Positions 44,063 through 52,923 of a stretch of DNA of 64,000 nucleotides are shown here, piece after piece. The translations under genes were made by a program, and so were the position numbers. Source of the DNA: Prosthecobacter sp. (GTDB lineage Bacteria > Verrucomicrobiota > Verrucomicrobiia > Verrucomicrobiales > Verrucomicrobiaceae); assembly GCF_034366625.1 (NCBI RefSeq), contig NZ_JAXMIH010000014.1:1-64000 (forward strand), given 5' to 3'. The notes under the pieces were generated by a model. That model saw only the letters and a program-made list of their open reading frames with translations. It ran no database searches and was not told where the DNA came from. Positions within the stretch are counted from its first letter, which is position 1. Each line of letters starts with the position of its first letter.

Positions 44063-44078
44063 CTTGTATTTATACAAG
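44063..44078. promoter_or_regulatory. Palindromic operator-like site
   Basis: CTTGTAT, two T, ATACAAG is a 7-2-7 dyad in a locally AT-rich stretch of the non-coding left border of the island. The size fits a dimeric repressor site. No regulator gene is adjacent, so this could be a relic of a lost gene. Nothing else in 43976-44240 looks functional. Confidence 0.35.
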
Positions 44079-44240
44079 AGCGTATTTTGACAGCCTCGAT
44101 GGCATGTCAGGCCGCAATTTCCTGGGATTTGGAGCATTCGTGCGCCTCTTTGCCTCTGCATCACCTCACCACGAATTGCTGGCCGCTTCGGCCCGCATTT
44201 TTCATGGATGCAGACTGGTGATTCCAATCCAGACTACTCC

Positions 44241-44363
44241 GTGATTCCCGATTTCTTCATCAGCTACCACCAGACCAGCGACACGGAACGCCTGCGCGTC
44301 CGGACCTTCGCCGAGCGGCTGCATCCCCGTCACCGCCATCGCCGAGATCAGCGGCGTCGATGA
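44241..44363 (+). pseudogene. N-terminal TIR-domain remnant
   Basis: The frame from GTG 44241 reads VIPDFFISYHQTSDTER and LRVRTFAERL, the usual first strand and helix of a bacterial TIR domain (FISY motif), then runs into Arg/His-rich out-of-frame sequence and stops at 44363. Only about 30 residues are TIR-like. It is directly followed, in another frame, by a winged-helix piece of a STAND protein. The middle of the original gene is gone. Confidence 0.55.
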
Positions 44364-44634
44364 ACCCACCACCCGCCGCGCCCTCAAGCTCCTCACCAAC
44401 CGCTCCATCGTCGTCCCCCAGGAAGGCGAAGAAAAATACGAACTCGTCCCGTTGGTGGCTGGGGTCATTCGCCATACGCGGGGTGAATTGAAGCAAACAT
44501 GTATCCAGCTTGCTTGTCAGGCCTCCCAGTTGGTTTGGACCTGGGTTCCTTTCCCAGGCGATCTTGGCAGGACTTTGGGAAAAAGGAATTCAGGGTTGCA
44601 GGAACGGCCCGAATCTGTTGAATTGACAGAATGA
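44323..44634 (+). pseudogene. STAND-protein winged-helix remnant
   Basis: In the frame starting at 44323 the translation is IPVTAIAEISGVDEPTTRR, ALKLLTNRSIVVPQ, EGEEKYELVPLVAGVIRHTR. This resembles the winged-helix region after NB-ARC domains in TIR-NB-ARC proteins. The remaining frame to 44634 has no recognisable match. Together with the TIR piece it indicates an internally deleted immune gene. Confidence 0.5.
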
Positions 44635-45107
44635 TTCCTCAAGCAATCGCCACCACAGGGGATTACGCCGACCTGTGGACCAATCTCAAATCCATGGAGC
44701 ACGCTCTAGCGCGCGTCGAAACGGCTGCTGGTGCCAAGGATCTTTATCCGCTAGATCGTTCACGCATTGATGATTTGAGCGACTTTCTCAGCCGCCAATT
44801 GCAGCCCCCCACCACATCAGATGAACATCCGGCAGACGCCTTTTTCCCGTCTCGCCCCTCACATACGGGGTATACTCTAAATGTGGATTTGGTGAAGTCG
44901 CTCGAAGAGATGGAAACTTTCAAGTCTTGGCCTCGCAAGAGCCTTACTCGGAAGGACAAGATTGAGCGCTTGATTGCCGCCCCCCGCGAATACCTCGCCA
45001 AGATTGAGTTGATGCCGACCGCGCCGCCGCCGAAGACGGAATTTGCCATTCTCAGAGATTTGCTGCGCAAACTCCTCACAGAAACGGAGTCCGCATTGAT
45101 GATGTGA
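44631..45107 (+). CDS. Unknown 158-aa protein, first gene of island cassette
   Basis: I do not recognise a family. The protein is soluble and helical-looking, with an N-terminal YADLWTNLKSMEHALARVET helix, a Pro-rich middle (QPPTTSDEHPADAFFP) and a Lys/Arg-rich C-terminal part (RKSLTRKDKIERLIAAPREY). Its last codons overlap the start of the metalloprotease gene by 4 bp (GTGA), so it is translationally coupled to it. Such small partners often regulate or tether an effector. Codon use looks less GC-biased than in the flanking core genes. Confidence 0.6.
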   Translation: MIPQAIATTGDYADLWTNLKSMEHALARVETAAGAKDLYPLDRSRIDDLSDFLSRQLQPPTTSDEHPADAFFPSRPSHTGYTLNVDLVKSLEEMETFKSWPRKSLTRKDKIERLIAAPREYLAKIELMPTAPPPKTEFAILRDLLRKLLTETESALMM

Positions 45108-46561
45108 ATTCAAAGGCACGTCGAAATGCCATGGCTACGATCACCGACAATTTGATTCTTTCCAAATCACTCGCGCTGATCGAAAAGACCAGGACGTCCA
45201 TCTTGCAAATAGACACATCGGCGTTTCCCACCCCATCGTCAGGCACAGCACGAAAAATGCTGTTGGATACGCTCGACAGCTTGGCTGACCCGAAATTCTG
45301 GTCGCCCATGAGTCCAGAGGCTTTGCTCAATGTGTTGCTGTCTATGCAACAGATGGTGGAACTGCTTGAGCGGTCCAGTAGTGCCCACATATCGTGGCCG
45401 CTAGTCAGCTATTGTGACCGCTTTTGTAAGCTAATCTTCGCATCTTCCCCTGACGTAGAGATATTTTATTCGGTGTGCTCGGACCACAACTACTGGATGG
45501 AGTCGTTTGCCTATCGTCTTAAAACACTCCTGCGCCGCGTGCTTCCGCCCGAAGAGATCGAACGCCTGTTGGATGGGCGACAGCTCTACTGCCTCCAAAT
45601 AGCCTCTGTCGAAGATGAAAATCTTCCTCTCTACGCCAACCTGGGTCATGAGTTCGGTCATGCTCTGGACTGGAGCGACACCAATCGGTTGGCCCGTATT
45701 GTTGAAAACGAATGTTTCCCGACTCTCGTCGCCATTCGAGAAGAGATGGAGAAGACCAATAAGCATGCCGCCGCACGCTCTGTGCCGCGCCTCGGTCAGA
45801 TTGTTCGCAGTTTAGCAACGGAACTTTTTTGCGACCAAGTTGGTGCCCTGATCGCAGGCCCTGCTTTCCTGCTTTCCCTCCATGAGATCGGCTGGGGGAG
45901 TAGCATGGGATCCTGGGTGGTTCGCCTCATACCCAAAGACGCGAATATTAAGGCCTACCCAAGCTTTGCGTTCCGACTGGCCTGCGTGCGAGGGTTCATC
46001 GATTTACCGACATTTCGCGCAGGGATGGCAAACCGCACGGAGCCGTTGTTCACGTCCATCCCCGAGTTGCTTTCTCATACCGATGAAGCGCATGACTCTG
46101 ACACCGTGATAGTGAAGCCAGAGTCTGAGCAAGACGCATCCGCTTTGCGTAGCGCGATGGAGAAGCAACTGCCCGCACTCAAACAGGCGTTGCACGCCGT
46201 ATTGAAACGCACGGCTGCTGAAATGCTGGCGCCGCTGCGCGATCTTGCCGAATTTCAGCCATGCAACGGAAATCATGTAGTCGAACTGATTCGACGACTC
46301 CTCGCCGACATTGTGCCCAACATTATCCCCAATGGGACTCTGCTCGGCGAACGTGCCAGTTTCAGCGCGATTCTCAATGCATCGGCCCTTCACCGGATGC
46401 GTCTTTTGTCTGAACGGAAGACTGAAACAAGCGCCAGGGACATGCATCGGACGATCCAAAAGCTTGATCGCCTCACTGCTAAAGCTTTCGAGGTGTCGTA
46501 TATTCAGGGCGAATTCAAAAAATGGGAGGCTGAGAATCGTGAGCGTTCTAAACAAACATAA
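45104..46561 (+). CDS. HEFGH zinc-metalloprotease-like protein
   Basis: A 485-aa protein with no signal peptide. The motif LYANLGHEFGHALDWSD (about residues 179-195) is a classic HExxH zincin site, and ATELFCDQVGALIAG about 55 residues later supplies a likely third ligand Glu in a helix, as in gluzincin-type peptidases. The N-terminal and C-terminal halves are helical with no family I recognise; the C-terminus is basic and Glu-rich. It probably is a cytosolic protease effector or a processing enzyme. It starts at a GTG overlapping the upstream stop; ATG 45131 is an alternative. The next gene starts 22 bp before its end. Confidence 0.72.
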   Translation: MNSKARRNAMATITDNLILSKSLALIEKTRTSILQIDTSAFPTPSSGTARKMLLDTLDSLADPKFWSPMSPEALLNVLLSMQQMVELLERSSSAHISWPLVSYCDRFCKLIFASSPDVEIFYSVCSDHNYWMESFAYRLKTLLRRVLPPEEIERLLDGRQLYCLQIASVEDENLPLYANLGHEFGHALDWSDTNRLARIVENECFPTLVAIREEMEKTNKHAAARSVPRLGQIVRSLATELFCDQVGALIAGPAFLLSLHEIGWGSSMGSWVVRLIPKDANIKAYPSFAFRLACVRGFIDLPTFRAGMANRTEPLFTSIPELLSHTDEAHDSDTVIVKPESEQDASALRSAMEKQLPALKQALHAVLKRTAAEMLAPLRDLAEFQPCNGNHVVELIRRLLADIVPNIIPNGTLLGERASFSAILNASALHRMRLLSERKTETSARDMHRTIQKLDRLTAKAFEVSYIQGEFKKWEAENRERSKQT

Positions 46562-47189
46562 ATTGATCGAAGCCATTGAGACCGATAACTACGATCACAA
46601 ATTGATCGTGACACCGCTTCTCTCAGAGGATCAAATCGGTCCTGGCTCCATTGACGTTCGGCTGGGATCTTCGATCATCGTTCCTCGTCGTACCTTTGTT
46701 GCTTCGCATGATGTGACCGACGAGGCCCAAATCCAGCAAGTCGAGCGCAGGCTCTACGACCGTGTCCGCCTCAAGTATCATTCAGCGTTCATCCTTCATC
46801 CCAATCAACTGATACTCGCTGTGACACTCGAGTATTTGTCGATCCCTCCAAGCCTCTTCTGCCAGGTGGCCAGCCGTTCCTCATGGGGGAGGCTTGGGCT
46901 GGTAGTGGCCACTGCGTCCGTAGTCCAGCCAGGATTCAAAGGCTGTCTCACGCTCGAACTCGCCAATCTCAGCGACAGTCCGATAGCTCTTTACCCTGGT
47001 CTGTTGGTCGGGCAGTTGATCTTTCAGCAGGTTGTGGCAGGAGAAGTTAATCCTGAGATGGTTGGCGGTGATCGCTATCATGGACGCTACGACTGCCCGA
47101 CCGAGGCCGGGTTACCACAGTTCTTCACTCGCTCCCTGGACCAAGAGATGAGGTTTTGGGGAAAAGCGAAATCAAAACAGCCATTGTAA
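46539..47189 (+). CDS. dCTP deaminase-like protein
   Basis: A 216-aa member of the dCTP deaminase/dUTPase fold. It has PGSIDVRLGSSIIVPR, the substrate-binding SRSSWGRLGLVVA, and VVQPGFKGCLTLELAN with the catalytic Glu, then PIALYPGLLVGQLIF. Housekeeping Dcd makes dUTP from dCTP; stand-alone Dcd-type enzymes are also known antiphage effectors that drain dCTP. The context (overlapping a metalloprotease, inside a ruined immune locus) favours defence. GTG 46539 follows a GGGAGG at 46524; an upstream ATG would run deep into the protease frame. Confidence 0.82.
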   Translation: MSVLNKHKLIEAIETDNYDHKLIVTPLLSEDQIGPGSIDVRLGSSIIVPRRTFVASHDVTDEAQIQQVERRLYDRVRLKYHSAFILHPNQLILAVTLEYLSIPPSLFCQVASRSSWGRLGLVVATASVVQPGFKGCLTLELANLSDSPIALYPGLLVGQLIFQQVVAGEVNPEMVGGDRYHGRYDCPTEAGLPQFFTRSLDQEMRFWGKAKSKQPL

Positions 47190-47200
47190 AACTGAGGTGC

Positions 47201-47482
47201 CTTGGTTTCCTCGGCGGCTTCGTCGGTGTCCACGTTGTCGATGATGAGGAACCAACCGGGGTGGAGTTTCAGCCAGCGGAGGGCGGCTTCGACCTGAAGG
47301 GCTTGTTCTTTTTCGTTCTGCTCGGGGAGATTCAGGACGGGGCATTCTTCGCTAAAGCTACGAAGCCCACGGGGGGCGGTGAGGTTGCGGTAGAGGGCCT
47401 CGGGGGTGTCGGCTGTGATTAAGAGGCGGGCGCGGTAGTTGGCGGCGTCTTTCCAGGCATATTCGATGACAGCGCGGGTCTT
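47201..47482 (-). pseudogene. NB-ARC fragment, minus strand
   Basis: On the minus strand an open frame without a start reads KTRAVIEYAWKDAANY, LLITADTPEALYRNL, VLNLPEQNEKEQALQVEAAL, RWLKLHPGWFLIIDNVD. This is the stretch from the end of Walker A to Walker B of TIR-NB-ARC proteins. The GGxG part of Walker A has been replaced by dispersed-repeat sequence, and the frame breaks after TDEAAEETKA at the end of the dCTP deaminase gene. It lies opposite in strand to the TIR and winged-helix remnants. Confidence 0.6.
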
Positions 47483-47587
47483 TCTGCGGTCTTTGCCCCT
47501 TGGCCTCTCTGCGGTGAATTGGTGGTGGTGAGTCGCGCGATTTTGCCGCAGAGGGGCGGAGAGGAAGAGTGGCCGGACTTGGAGAAA
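47483..47587. repeat. Dispersed CACCGCAGAGAGG-type repeat at island border
   Basis: Read on the minus strand, this stretch contains CACCGCAGAGAGGCCAAGG and GGCAAAGACCGCAGAAAG, GA-rich strings related to the GGACACAGAGGCGGCAAAC of the 19-bp inverted repeat near 1300. It joins the NB-ARC fragment to the end of pheT. No gene is seen. Confidence 0.4.
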
Positions 47588-49984
47588 TTACCCCCGAACC
47601 TTGGCAGGCAGGGTCTTCTCCAGCGCCGTGAGGATGGCCGTGTGGGCGGCATCGACTTCGGCGGTTTCGAGGGTTTTGTCAGAGGCGCGGTAGGTGAGGG
47701 TCCAGGCTATGGATTTGCGGTCACTGGGGATCTTTTGGCCGGTGGGGTCGGTGAAGATGTCGAAGACTTCGGCACCGATGAAGAGCGGGTGCTTCTGGGC
47801 GGCGAAGAAGGCGGCGACTTTGGCGTGGGGGAGGTCGGCGGGGACTTCCATGGCGACATCGCGGGTCATGCCGGGGAATCTTGGAAGTTCTTCGAACTTG
47901 GTGGGGCCGGTGCTGCCTTGGCGCAGGGCGCTGAGGAGGAGCTCAGCAACGTAAACGGGATGGCGGGCGTCGATGTCGCGGGCGCGGGAGGGATGAAGCT
48001 GGGCGATCCAGCCGAGGACGCGGTTGCCCGCGCGGAGTTCGCTGGTGAGAAGGAAGTTGGCGGCGTTTTCCTTCGCGGGACGCACTTCGATGGGCGTGCG
48101 CGTGAGGTTTTGGATCTGGCCGACGAGTTCGTGAATGTCAGCGGCCTGCGGTTCGCGGCCATGCCAGCTCGAAGGCGACACGGGGCCGCTGAGGAGGATG
48201 GAAAGGCGTTCTTCTTCGCGGCTGGAGCCGTTGGGGAGCTTCAGGAAGACGCGGCCGAGTTCGAAGAAGCGGAGGCGATGCAATCCTTGACGGATGTTGA
48301 GCGCGGCGGTGGCGATGAGGCCGGGAACGATGCTGGGACGCAGCGTGGTGTGGTCTTCGCTGAGCGGATTTTTCACGGCGACGGCCACACTGGCGGCATC
48401 GGCAGCGCCGAGGCTGTCAGCGAGTTGCGCGGTGGCGATGAGGCGCAGGGTTTGTGCTTCAAAGAAGCCACGACTGGCCAGGGACTGACGCAGATTCATG
48501 CCGAAGTCATAAGTGCGGTCGGCGGCCTCGACGGGCGATGCGACGGCGACTTGGCGTGATGGCACGCGCTCAAGACCGATGACGCGAGCGAGTTCTTCGA
48601 TGAGATCGACGGGGCGCTGGAGGTCGAGACGGTAGCTGGGGATGAGCCAGTGGCTCTCGTGCTTGTTGGCAGACTTTTTGGTGAGGCCGAGCTTTTCGAG
48701 GATGGCGTGGATTTCGTCGCCCGTAATGTCGGGCGTGCCGAGGAGCTTGCGCGCGCGATTTTCATCAAGCGTGACTTCGCTGACGAGCGCGGGCGCTTCA
48801 CCAGCAACGAGAACAACGTCTTCGGCGGTACCACCGGCGATGGAGAGGATCAATTTGGTCGCGAACTCGGAACCGCCCTGCACCTGCTGTGGATCAATGC
48901 CGCGCTCGAAGCGGTAGCTGCTGTCGCTGCTGAGGCCGAGGCGGCGTGAGGTGCGACGGATGCCGCTGGGGGCGAAGTAGGCGCTTTCGAGCAGCACATT
49001 GACCGTGGTTTCTGTGACGCCGGTTTCTTCACCACCCATGACGCCCGCGATGGCGACGGGGCGATGGCTGTCGGCGATGACGAGGTCGTCGGTTTGCAGC
49101 GCGTAGGTTTGACCGTCGAGCGCGAGGAATTTTTCACCCTCGGCGGCCATGCGCACAACGATACCGCCGTTGAGCTTGTCGAGATCGAAGCTATGCAGCG
49201 ACTGACCCATCTCCATCATAACGTAGTTCGTGATGTCCACGATGTTGTTGATAGGGCGCAGGCCGATGCTTTCGAGACGACGACGCAACCACTCCGGGCT
49301 GGGGCCGACTTTGACGCCTTTGATGATGCGGGCGGTGTAAAGCGGGCAGGCGTCTTTCGCTTCGAGTTTAATCTCCGAGTCCGCAGCTTTGGTCGATGTC
49401 TTCGTGTATTCGCGTTGGCCTTTGAGCGGGATGCCGGTCAGGGCACTGAGTTCGCGGGCGAGGCCGAGGTGGCTGAGGAGGTCGGGGCGATTCGGCGTGA
49501 TCTCGAGATCGAAGAGCACGTCGGCGGGATTGAGCTGATTGAAGGGCGTGCCGATGGGTGAATCAGCGGCCATGATGAGCAAACCGGCGTGATCTTCGCC
49601 AAGGCCGAGTTCCTTGCCGCTACACATCATGCCCATCGAATCGACACCACGCAGTTTGCCTTCCTTGATGGCGAATCCGCCGGGCAAAACGGCTCCGGGC
49701 AACGCGAGCGGCACTTTGTCGCCTGCTTTGAAGTTTTTCGCGCCGCAAACGATCTGGCGTGTGGTGCCGCTACCGTCATCGACCTGGCAGACGCTGAGTT
49801 TGTCGGCGTTGGGGTGCTGCTCGAAGGACTGAATCTGCGCCACGACGACTTTGTCGGTGGTGACGCCGCGTTCTTCGATGCCTTCGACTTCGACACCGGC
49901 GAAGGTGAGGAGATCGGAGAGCTGGGCGGTGGCGTAGGAACTCAGGTCGAGATGGGTGCTGAGCCAGGAGAGGGAGGTTTGCAT
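47588..49984 (-). CDS. pheT: Phenylalanyl-tRNA synthetase beta subunit
   Basis: A 798-aa subunit that charges tRNA-Phe with PheS. The order is: N-terminal B1 domain (TFAGVEVEGIEERG), tRNA-binding EMAP-like domain (VVAQIQSFEQHPNADKLSVC), B3/4 editing region, B5, core, and C-terminal anticodon-binding FDX-ACB domain (FPGMTRDVAMEVPADLPHAK). Length is normal. It follows pheS by 41 bp on the same strand. Its 3' end abuts the accessory island, so the island is inserted directly downstream of an essential gene. Confidence 0.95.
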   Translation of the reverse strand: MQTSLSWLSTHLDLSSYATAQLSDLLTFAGVEVEGIEERGVTTDKVVVAQIQSFEQHPNADKLSVCQVDDGSGTTRQIVCGAKNFKAGDKVPLALPGAVLPGGFAIKEGKLRGVDSMGMMCSGKELGLGEDHAGLLIMAADSPIGTPFNQLNPADVLFDLEITPNRPDLLSHLGLARELSALTGIPLKGQREYTKTSTKAADSEIKLEAKDACPLYTARIIKGVKVGPSPEWLRRRLESIGLRPINNIVDITNYVMMEMGQSLHSFDLDKLNGGIVVRMAAEGEKFLALDGQTYALQTDDLVIADSHRPVAIAGVMGGEETGVTETTVNVLLESAYFAPSGIRRTSRRLGLSSDSSYRFERGIDPQQVQGGSEFATKLILSIAGGTAEDVVLVAGEAPALVSEVTLDENRARKLLGTPDITGDEIHAILEKLGLTKKSANKHESHWLIPSYRLDLQRPVDLIEELARVIGLERVPSRQVAVASPVEAADRTYDFGMNLRQSLASRGFFEAQTLRLIATAQLADSLGAADAASVAVAVKNPLSEDHTTLRPSIVPGLIATAALNIRQGLHRLRFFELGRVFLKLPNGSSREEERLSILLSGPVSPSSWHGREPQAADIHELVGQIQNLTRTPIEVRPAKENAANFLLTSELRAGNRVLGWIAQLHPSRARDIDARHPVYVAELLLSALRQGSTGPTKFEELPRFPGMTRDVAMEVPADLPHAKVAAFFAAQKHPLFIGAEVFDIFTDPTGQKIPSDRKSIAWTLTYRASDKTLETAEVDAAHTAILTALEKTLPAKVRG

Positions 49985-49995
49985 GACAATTACGC

Positions 49996-50020
49996 GGTCA
50001 AAGGGTCAAGAGTGGTCAAG
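49996..50020. repeat. Triple GGTCAAG repeat between pheS and pheT
   Basis: Three heptamers (GGTCAAA at 49996, GGTCAAG at 50004 and 50014) fill most of the 41-bp gap between pheS and pheT. The same heptamer forms the mirrored block in the tRNA array at 343-430. It might bind a regulator or be a dispersed repeat. Confidence 0.45.
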
Positions 50021-50025
50021 GAGGC

Positions 50026-51051
50026 TCACGCGGCGAACTGCTGGAGGAAGCGGACGTCGTTGTCGATGAGGTGACGGATGTCGGTGATGCCGTGCATGAT
50101 CATGGCGAGGCGGTCGAGGCCGAGACCGAACGCGAAGCCGGTGGTGGTGTCGGGATCGAAGAGGGTGTCGCCACGCGCTTTGTTGATGGCGGTGAAGACG
50201 GCGGGATCGACCATGCCGCAGCCGGCGATTTCGATCCAGCGGGCCTCCTTGCCCTTCGCTTCGAGCTTCACGTCGATCTCAAAGCTCGGCTCTGTGAAGG
50301 GGAAGAAGTGCGGGCGGAAGCGCACTGCGGTGCCGGGGCCGAAGATCTCGCGGAAGAAGTATTCGAGCGTGCCTTTGAGGTCGCCGAGGCTGACGTCTTG
50401 ATTGACGTAGAGGCCTTCAAGTTGATTGAAGACGCTGAGATGCGTGGCGTCGATCTCATCGCGACGATACGCAGCGCCGGGGGCGATGATGCGGATGGGG
50501 AGCGACTTCGCGGCTTCCATGGTGCGAATCTGCACGCTGGAAGTGTGCGTACGCAGCAGGCGGCCGTCGGGAAGGTAGAAGGTGTCCTTCTCGTTGCGAG
50601 CGGGGTGATCGGCGGGTGTGTTTAGCGCGTCGAAGCAATGCCATTCGGTTTCAATCTCGGGTCCCTCGGCAAGCGCGAAACCCATGCGGCGCAGCGTACG
50701 GATGGCGAGATCGCGAATCTGTGTGAGCGGATGCAACGCACCAACGCCAGCACCTGGACGGCCTGGAAGCGTGATGTCGATGCCTTCGACGGCTTTGGCG
50801 TCTTTGGCCGCTTGGAGCGCGAGTTTCTTCGACTCGATGCCCTCGGTGACGGCGGTGCGCACATCATTGAGCTTGGCACCGACTTCTTTCTTTTGATCGG
50901 CGGGTACGTCCTTCATGCCCTGGCTGAGAGCAGTGACGCTGCCTTTTTTGCCGAGGAAATTCACGCGCACGGTTTCGAGCGCGGATTCATCCTGAGCAGC
51001 GTCGAGCGCGGCGAGGGCTTCGGTTTTAAGGGAGTCGAGGGCGGAAAGCAT
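50026..51051 (-). CDS. pheS: Phenylalanyl-tRNA synthetase alpha subunit
   Basis: A 341-aa catalytic subunit. A coiled-coil N-terminal region (about 1-85) is followed by the class II core: GALHPLTQIRDLAIRTLRRM (motif 1 region), LRTHTSSVQIRTM, PGAAYRRDEIDATH (motif 2), FNQLEGLYV and GLDRLAMIMHGI (motif 3). It is the first gene of the pheS-pheT pair and lies 65 bp after a metallophosphoesterase gene. A GCGGG-AAAG-CCCGC hairpin stands in this gap. Confidence 0.96.
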   Translation of the reverse strand: MLSALDSLKTEALAALDAAQDESALETVRVNFLGKKGSVTALSQGMKDVPADQKKEVGAKLNDVRTAVTEGIESKKLALQAAKDAKAVEGIDITLPGRPGAGVGALHPLTQIRDLAIRTLRRMGFALAEGPEIETEWHCFDALNTPADHPARNEKDTFYLPDGRLLRTHTSSVQIRTMEAAKSLPIRIIAPGAAYRRDEIDATHLSVFNQLEGLYVNQDVSLGDLKGTLEYFFREIFGPGTAVRFRPHFFPFTEPSFEIDVKLEAKGKEARWIEIAGCGMVDPAVFTAINKARGDTLFDPDTTTGFAFGLGLDRLAMIMHGITDIRHLIDNDVRFLQQFAA

Positions 51052-51116
51052 GGAACCGGCCCCTTAGCTGCGGGAAAGCCCGCGTGCAACCATTGGAACC
51101 TCCTGTTCGCAGCGGA

Positions 51117-51971
51117 TCACGCTCGTGCGAGTTCCGGGCTGCGCAAGGTCAGCTCCGTCACTTCCGGCGGGCAGCCAATGCGCATAGGAACCCCCACGCA
51201 GCCGATCCCGCGATTCACGTACAGTTGCAACGATCCCACCTGATACTGGCCGGCGAGGTATTTTTTTCCATGACGGGCGCGGCGGAGAGTCATCGGTGCC
51301 TTGCCGCGGAAGACGAGCTGACCGCCATGAGTATGGCCGGAAATCTGCAGCGCCTTCACGCCCGCTGCCGCGATGACATCAGCGGCGTCCGGCTCATGCA
51401 TCATCAGCACGAGCGGTTGTGTCTGCTTCCAGTCCTGCAGGGTTTTGCGCACGTCCGGCTTGTTCACATACACGGAATCCAGGCCGCCGAGCCATAGCGT
51501 GCCGTGGTCAGTACGGATGCGGCGGGTCTCATTGCGCAGCACGGGGATTTTATGCTCGTTGAGCGCTTTGACGACCTCCGGTGCTCCGCTCCAGAAATCA
51601 TGATTGCCCAGGCTGGCATACACACCGTATGGAGCCTCCAGTTGCGCGAGCAATTCCGCCACCACCGGAGCCGCACGGGTGTTGTTGGTCACGAAGTCCC
51701 CCGTCAGGGCCACCATGTCGGGCTTCAGAGAATTGCAGGCATGCACGCTCTGCAGGATGTCATCCACCGTGGTGAACGGCTCGAGATGCAGGTCGCTGAG
51801 CTGGGCGATGCGAAAGCCATCCATCGCAGGGGGCAATCCGGGGACGGTGATTTCGACACGTTCGATCAACAGCCGTTTGTTATCCGAAGCCATGGCCGCG
51901 CTGGGGGCACCACAGGCGGCCAAAGCGGTGAATTTGCGTAGAATGCTGCGACGAGAGTAAAGTTCTGGCAT
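51117..51971 (-). CDS. Exported calcineurin-like metallophosphoesterase
   Basis: A 284-aa protein. ATG 51971 opens with SRRSILRKFTALAACG, a twin-arginine-like leader. Metal-binding motifs of the family are all present: QLSDLHLEP, LTGDFVTN, SLGNHDFW, MMHEPDAADVI and ISGHTHGGQLVF. It resembles the YkuE group, whose members act on phospholipids or other phosphodiesters. It sits inside the translation block between rplT and pheS. Confidence 0.85.
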   Translation of the reverse strand: MPELYSRRSILRKFTALAACGAPSAAMASDNKRLLIERVEITVPGLPPAMDGFRIAQLSDLHLEPFTTVDDILQSVHACNSLKPDMVALTGDFVTNNTRAAPVVAELLAQLEAPYGVYASLGNHDFWSGAPEVVKALNEHKIPVLRNETRRIRTDHGTLWLGGLDSVYVNKPDVRKTLQDWKQTQPLVLMMHEPDAADVIAAAGVKALQISGHTHGGQLVFRGKAPMTLRRARHGKKYLAGQYQVGSLQLYVNRGIGCVGVPMRIGCPPEVTELTLRSPELARA

Positions 51972-52132
51972 GGGATCGAAGAAAAAACGGCGGATGTGTC
52001 CCTGAGGAGCGCGGCTTTCTGTGACAATGCCGACACGCGAATGATCAAAGGTCGCTGAAAACACGCACTTTTTCAGCACCTCTGACAACCAAGCTGCGTG
52101 GGAGGGGGGTGAGAGACAGCATCAGCCTCAAA

Positions 52133-52164
52133 CAAAACAGCCGGGACGTATTGCGTCCCGGCTG
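52133..52164 (-). terminator. Rho-independent terminator after rplT
   Basis: CAGCCGGGACG (52138-52148), 5-nt loop, and the inverse arm (52154-52164) form an 11-bp stem; on the minus strand TTTTGTTT follows. It ends the rpmI-rplT unit. Confidence 0.85.
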
Positions 52165-52193
52165 TGGTGAAAGGTTTGAATGAACCTGCGGCG

Positions 52194-52583
52194 TTACGCT
52201 GCTGCTTTGGGAGCTTCGGCGGCTTTCTTTTCCAGCGCGGCCTTGGCCTGCTGAACGAGAGCCTCAATGGCGGCGATGTCTTTGACAGCGAGGTCGGCGA
52301 GGACTTTGCGGTCGAGATCAATGCCGGCAAACTTGAGGCCTTCGGTAAAGCGGGAATAGCTCAAACCGAAAGGGCGGACTGCGGCGTTGATGCGCTGCAC
52401 CCACAAATTGCGGAAGTTGCGCTTCTTGGTCTTGCGGTCGCGAGTGGCGTAGGTTTCGGCTTTGCGGACGGCGTCCTTCGCATAACGGAAATGCGTGGAT
52501 CGGAATCCGCGAAATCCTTTGGCTTTTGCCAGCACGCGCTTGCGGCGCTTCCTGCTGGCGGGGGAGTTGGTGGCTCTAGGCAT
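52194..52583 (-). CDS. rplT: 50S ribosomal protein L20
   Basis: A 129-aa large-subunit protein that binds 23S rRNA early in assembly. It shows [41 protein letters not shown] and [19 protein letters not shown], all typical of L20. The C-terminus has an extra Ala/Lys-rich tail ([16 protein letters not shown]). It lies 124 bp downstream of rpmI with a terminator after it. L20 often represses its own operon in other bacteria; no leader site was identified here. Confidence 0.96.
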   Translation of the reverse strand: MPRATNSPASRKRRKRVLAKAKGFRGFRSTHFRYAKDAVRKAETYATRDRKTKKRNFRNLWVQRINAAVRPFGLSYSRFTEGLKFAGIDLDRKVLADLAVKDIAAIEALVQQAKAALEKKAAEAPKAAA

Positions 52584-52707
52584 GTGTCGTTGTCTTTGAT
52601 CAGGCTGTTGTTGGGGTAGCGATGGTCTGCCTCACCTGTTCGAAGATCCCACGGAGCGGGATCAGGCAAATTCATCGTGGTCCTGATTGCAGGACCGTGT
52701 GGTCGTC

Positions 52708-52923
52708 TTAGCGGTGAGAGAACGGCATGTTCGCTTTGACTGCTTTGACATCCACTTGTGCCACGAGGGCGACTTTTCCGAGGTTGCGCTTACGCTTGCG
52801 GCTCTTGTTCTGCAGGATGTGGCGCTTGCCTTGTTTACGGCGCAGCACCTTACCCGTGGCAGTTATTTTGAACCGCTTGGAATAAGCTTTCCTCGTCTTG
52901 GCGATACCGGCATTTTTGGACAT
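52708..52923 (-). CDS. rpmI: 50S ribosomal protein L35
   Basis: A 71-aa basic ribosomal protein: KTRKAYSKRFKITATGKVLR, KQGKRHILQNKSRKRKRNL. ATG 52923 gives the family N-terminus; the longer frame is not conserved. infC, which normally precedes rpmI, is not upstream here: the next gene is a divergent histidine kinase. Confidence 0.95.
   Translation of the reverse strand: MSKNAGIAKTRKAYSKRFKITATGKVLRRKQGKRHILQNKSRKRKRNLGKVALVAQVDVKAVKANMPFSHR

Noticed and set aside
47519..48559. Plus-strand ORF (346 aa) opposite pheT
   Set aside because: It is a shadow of the conserved pheT gene, dominated by Gly, Glu and Asp.
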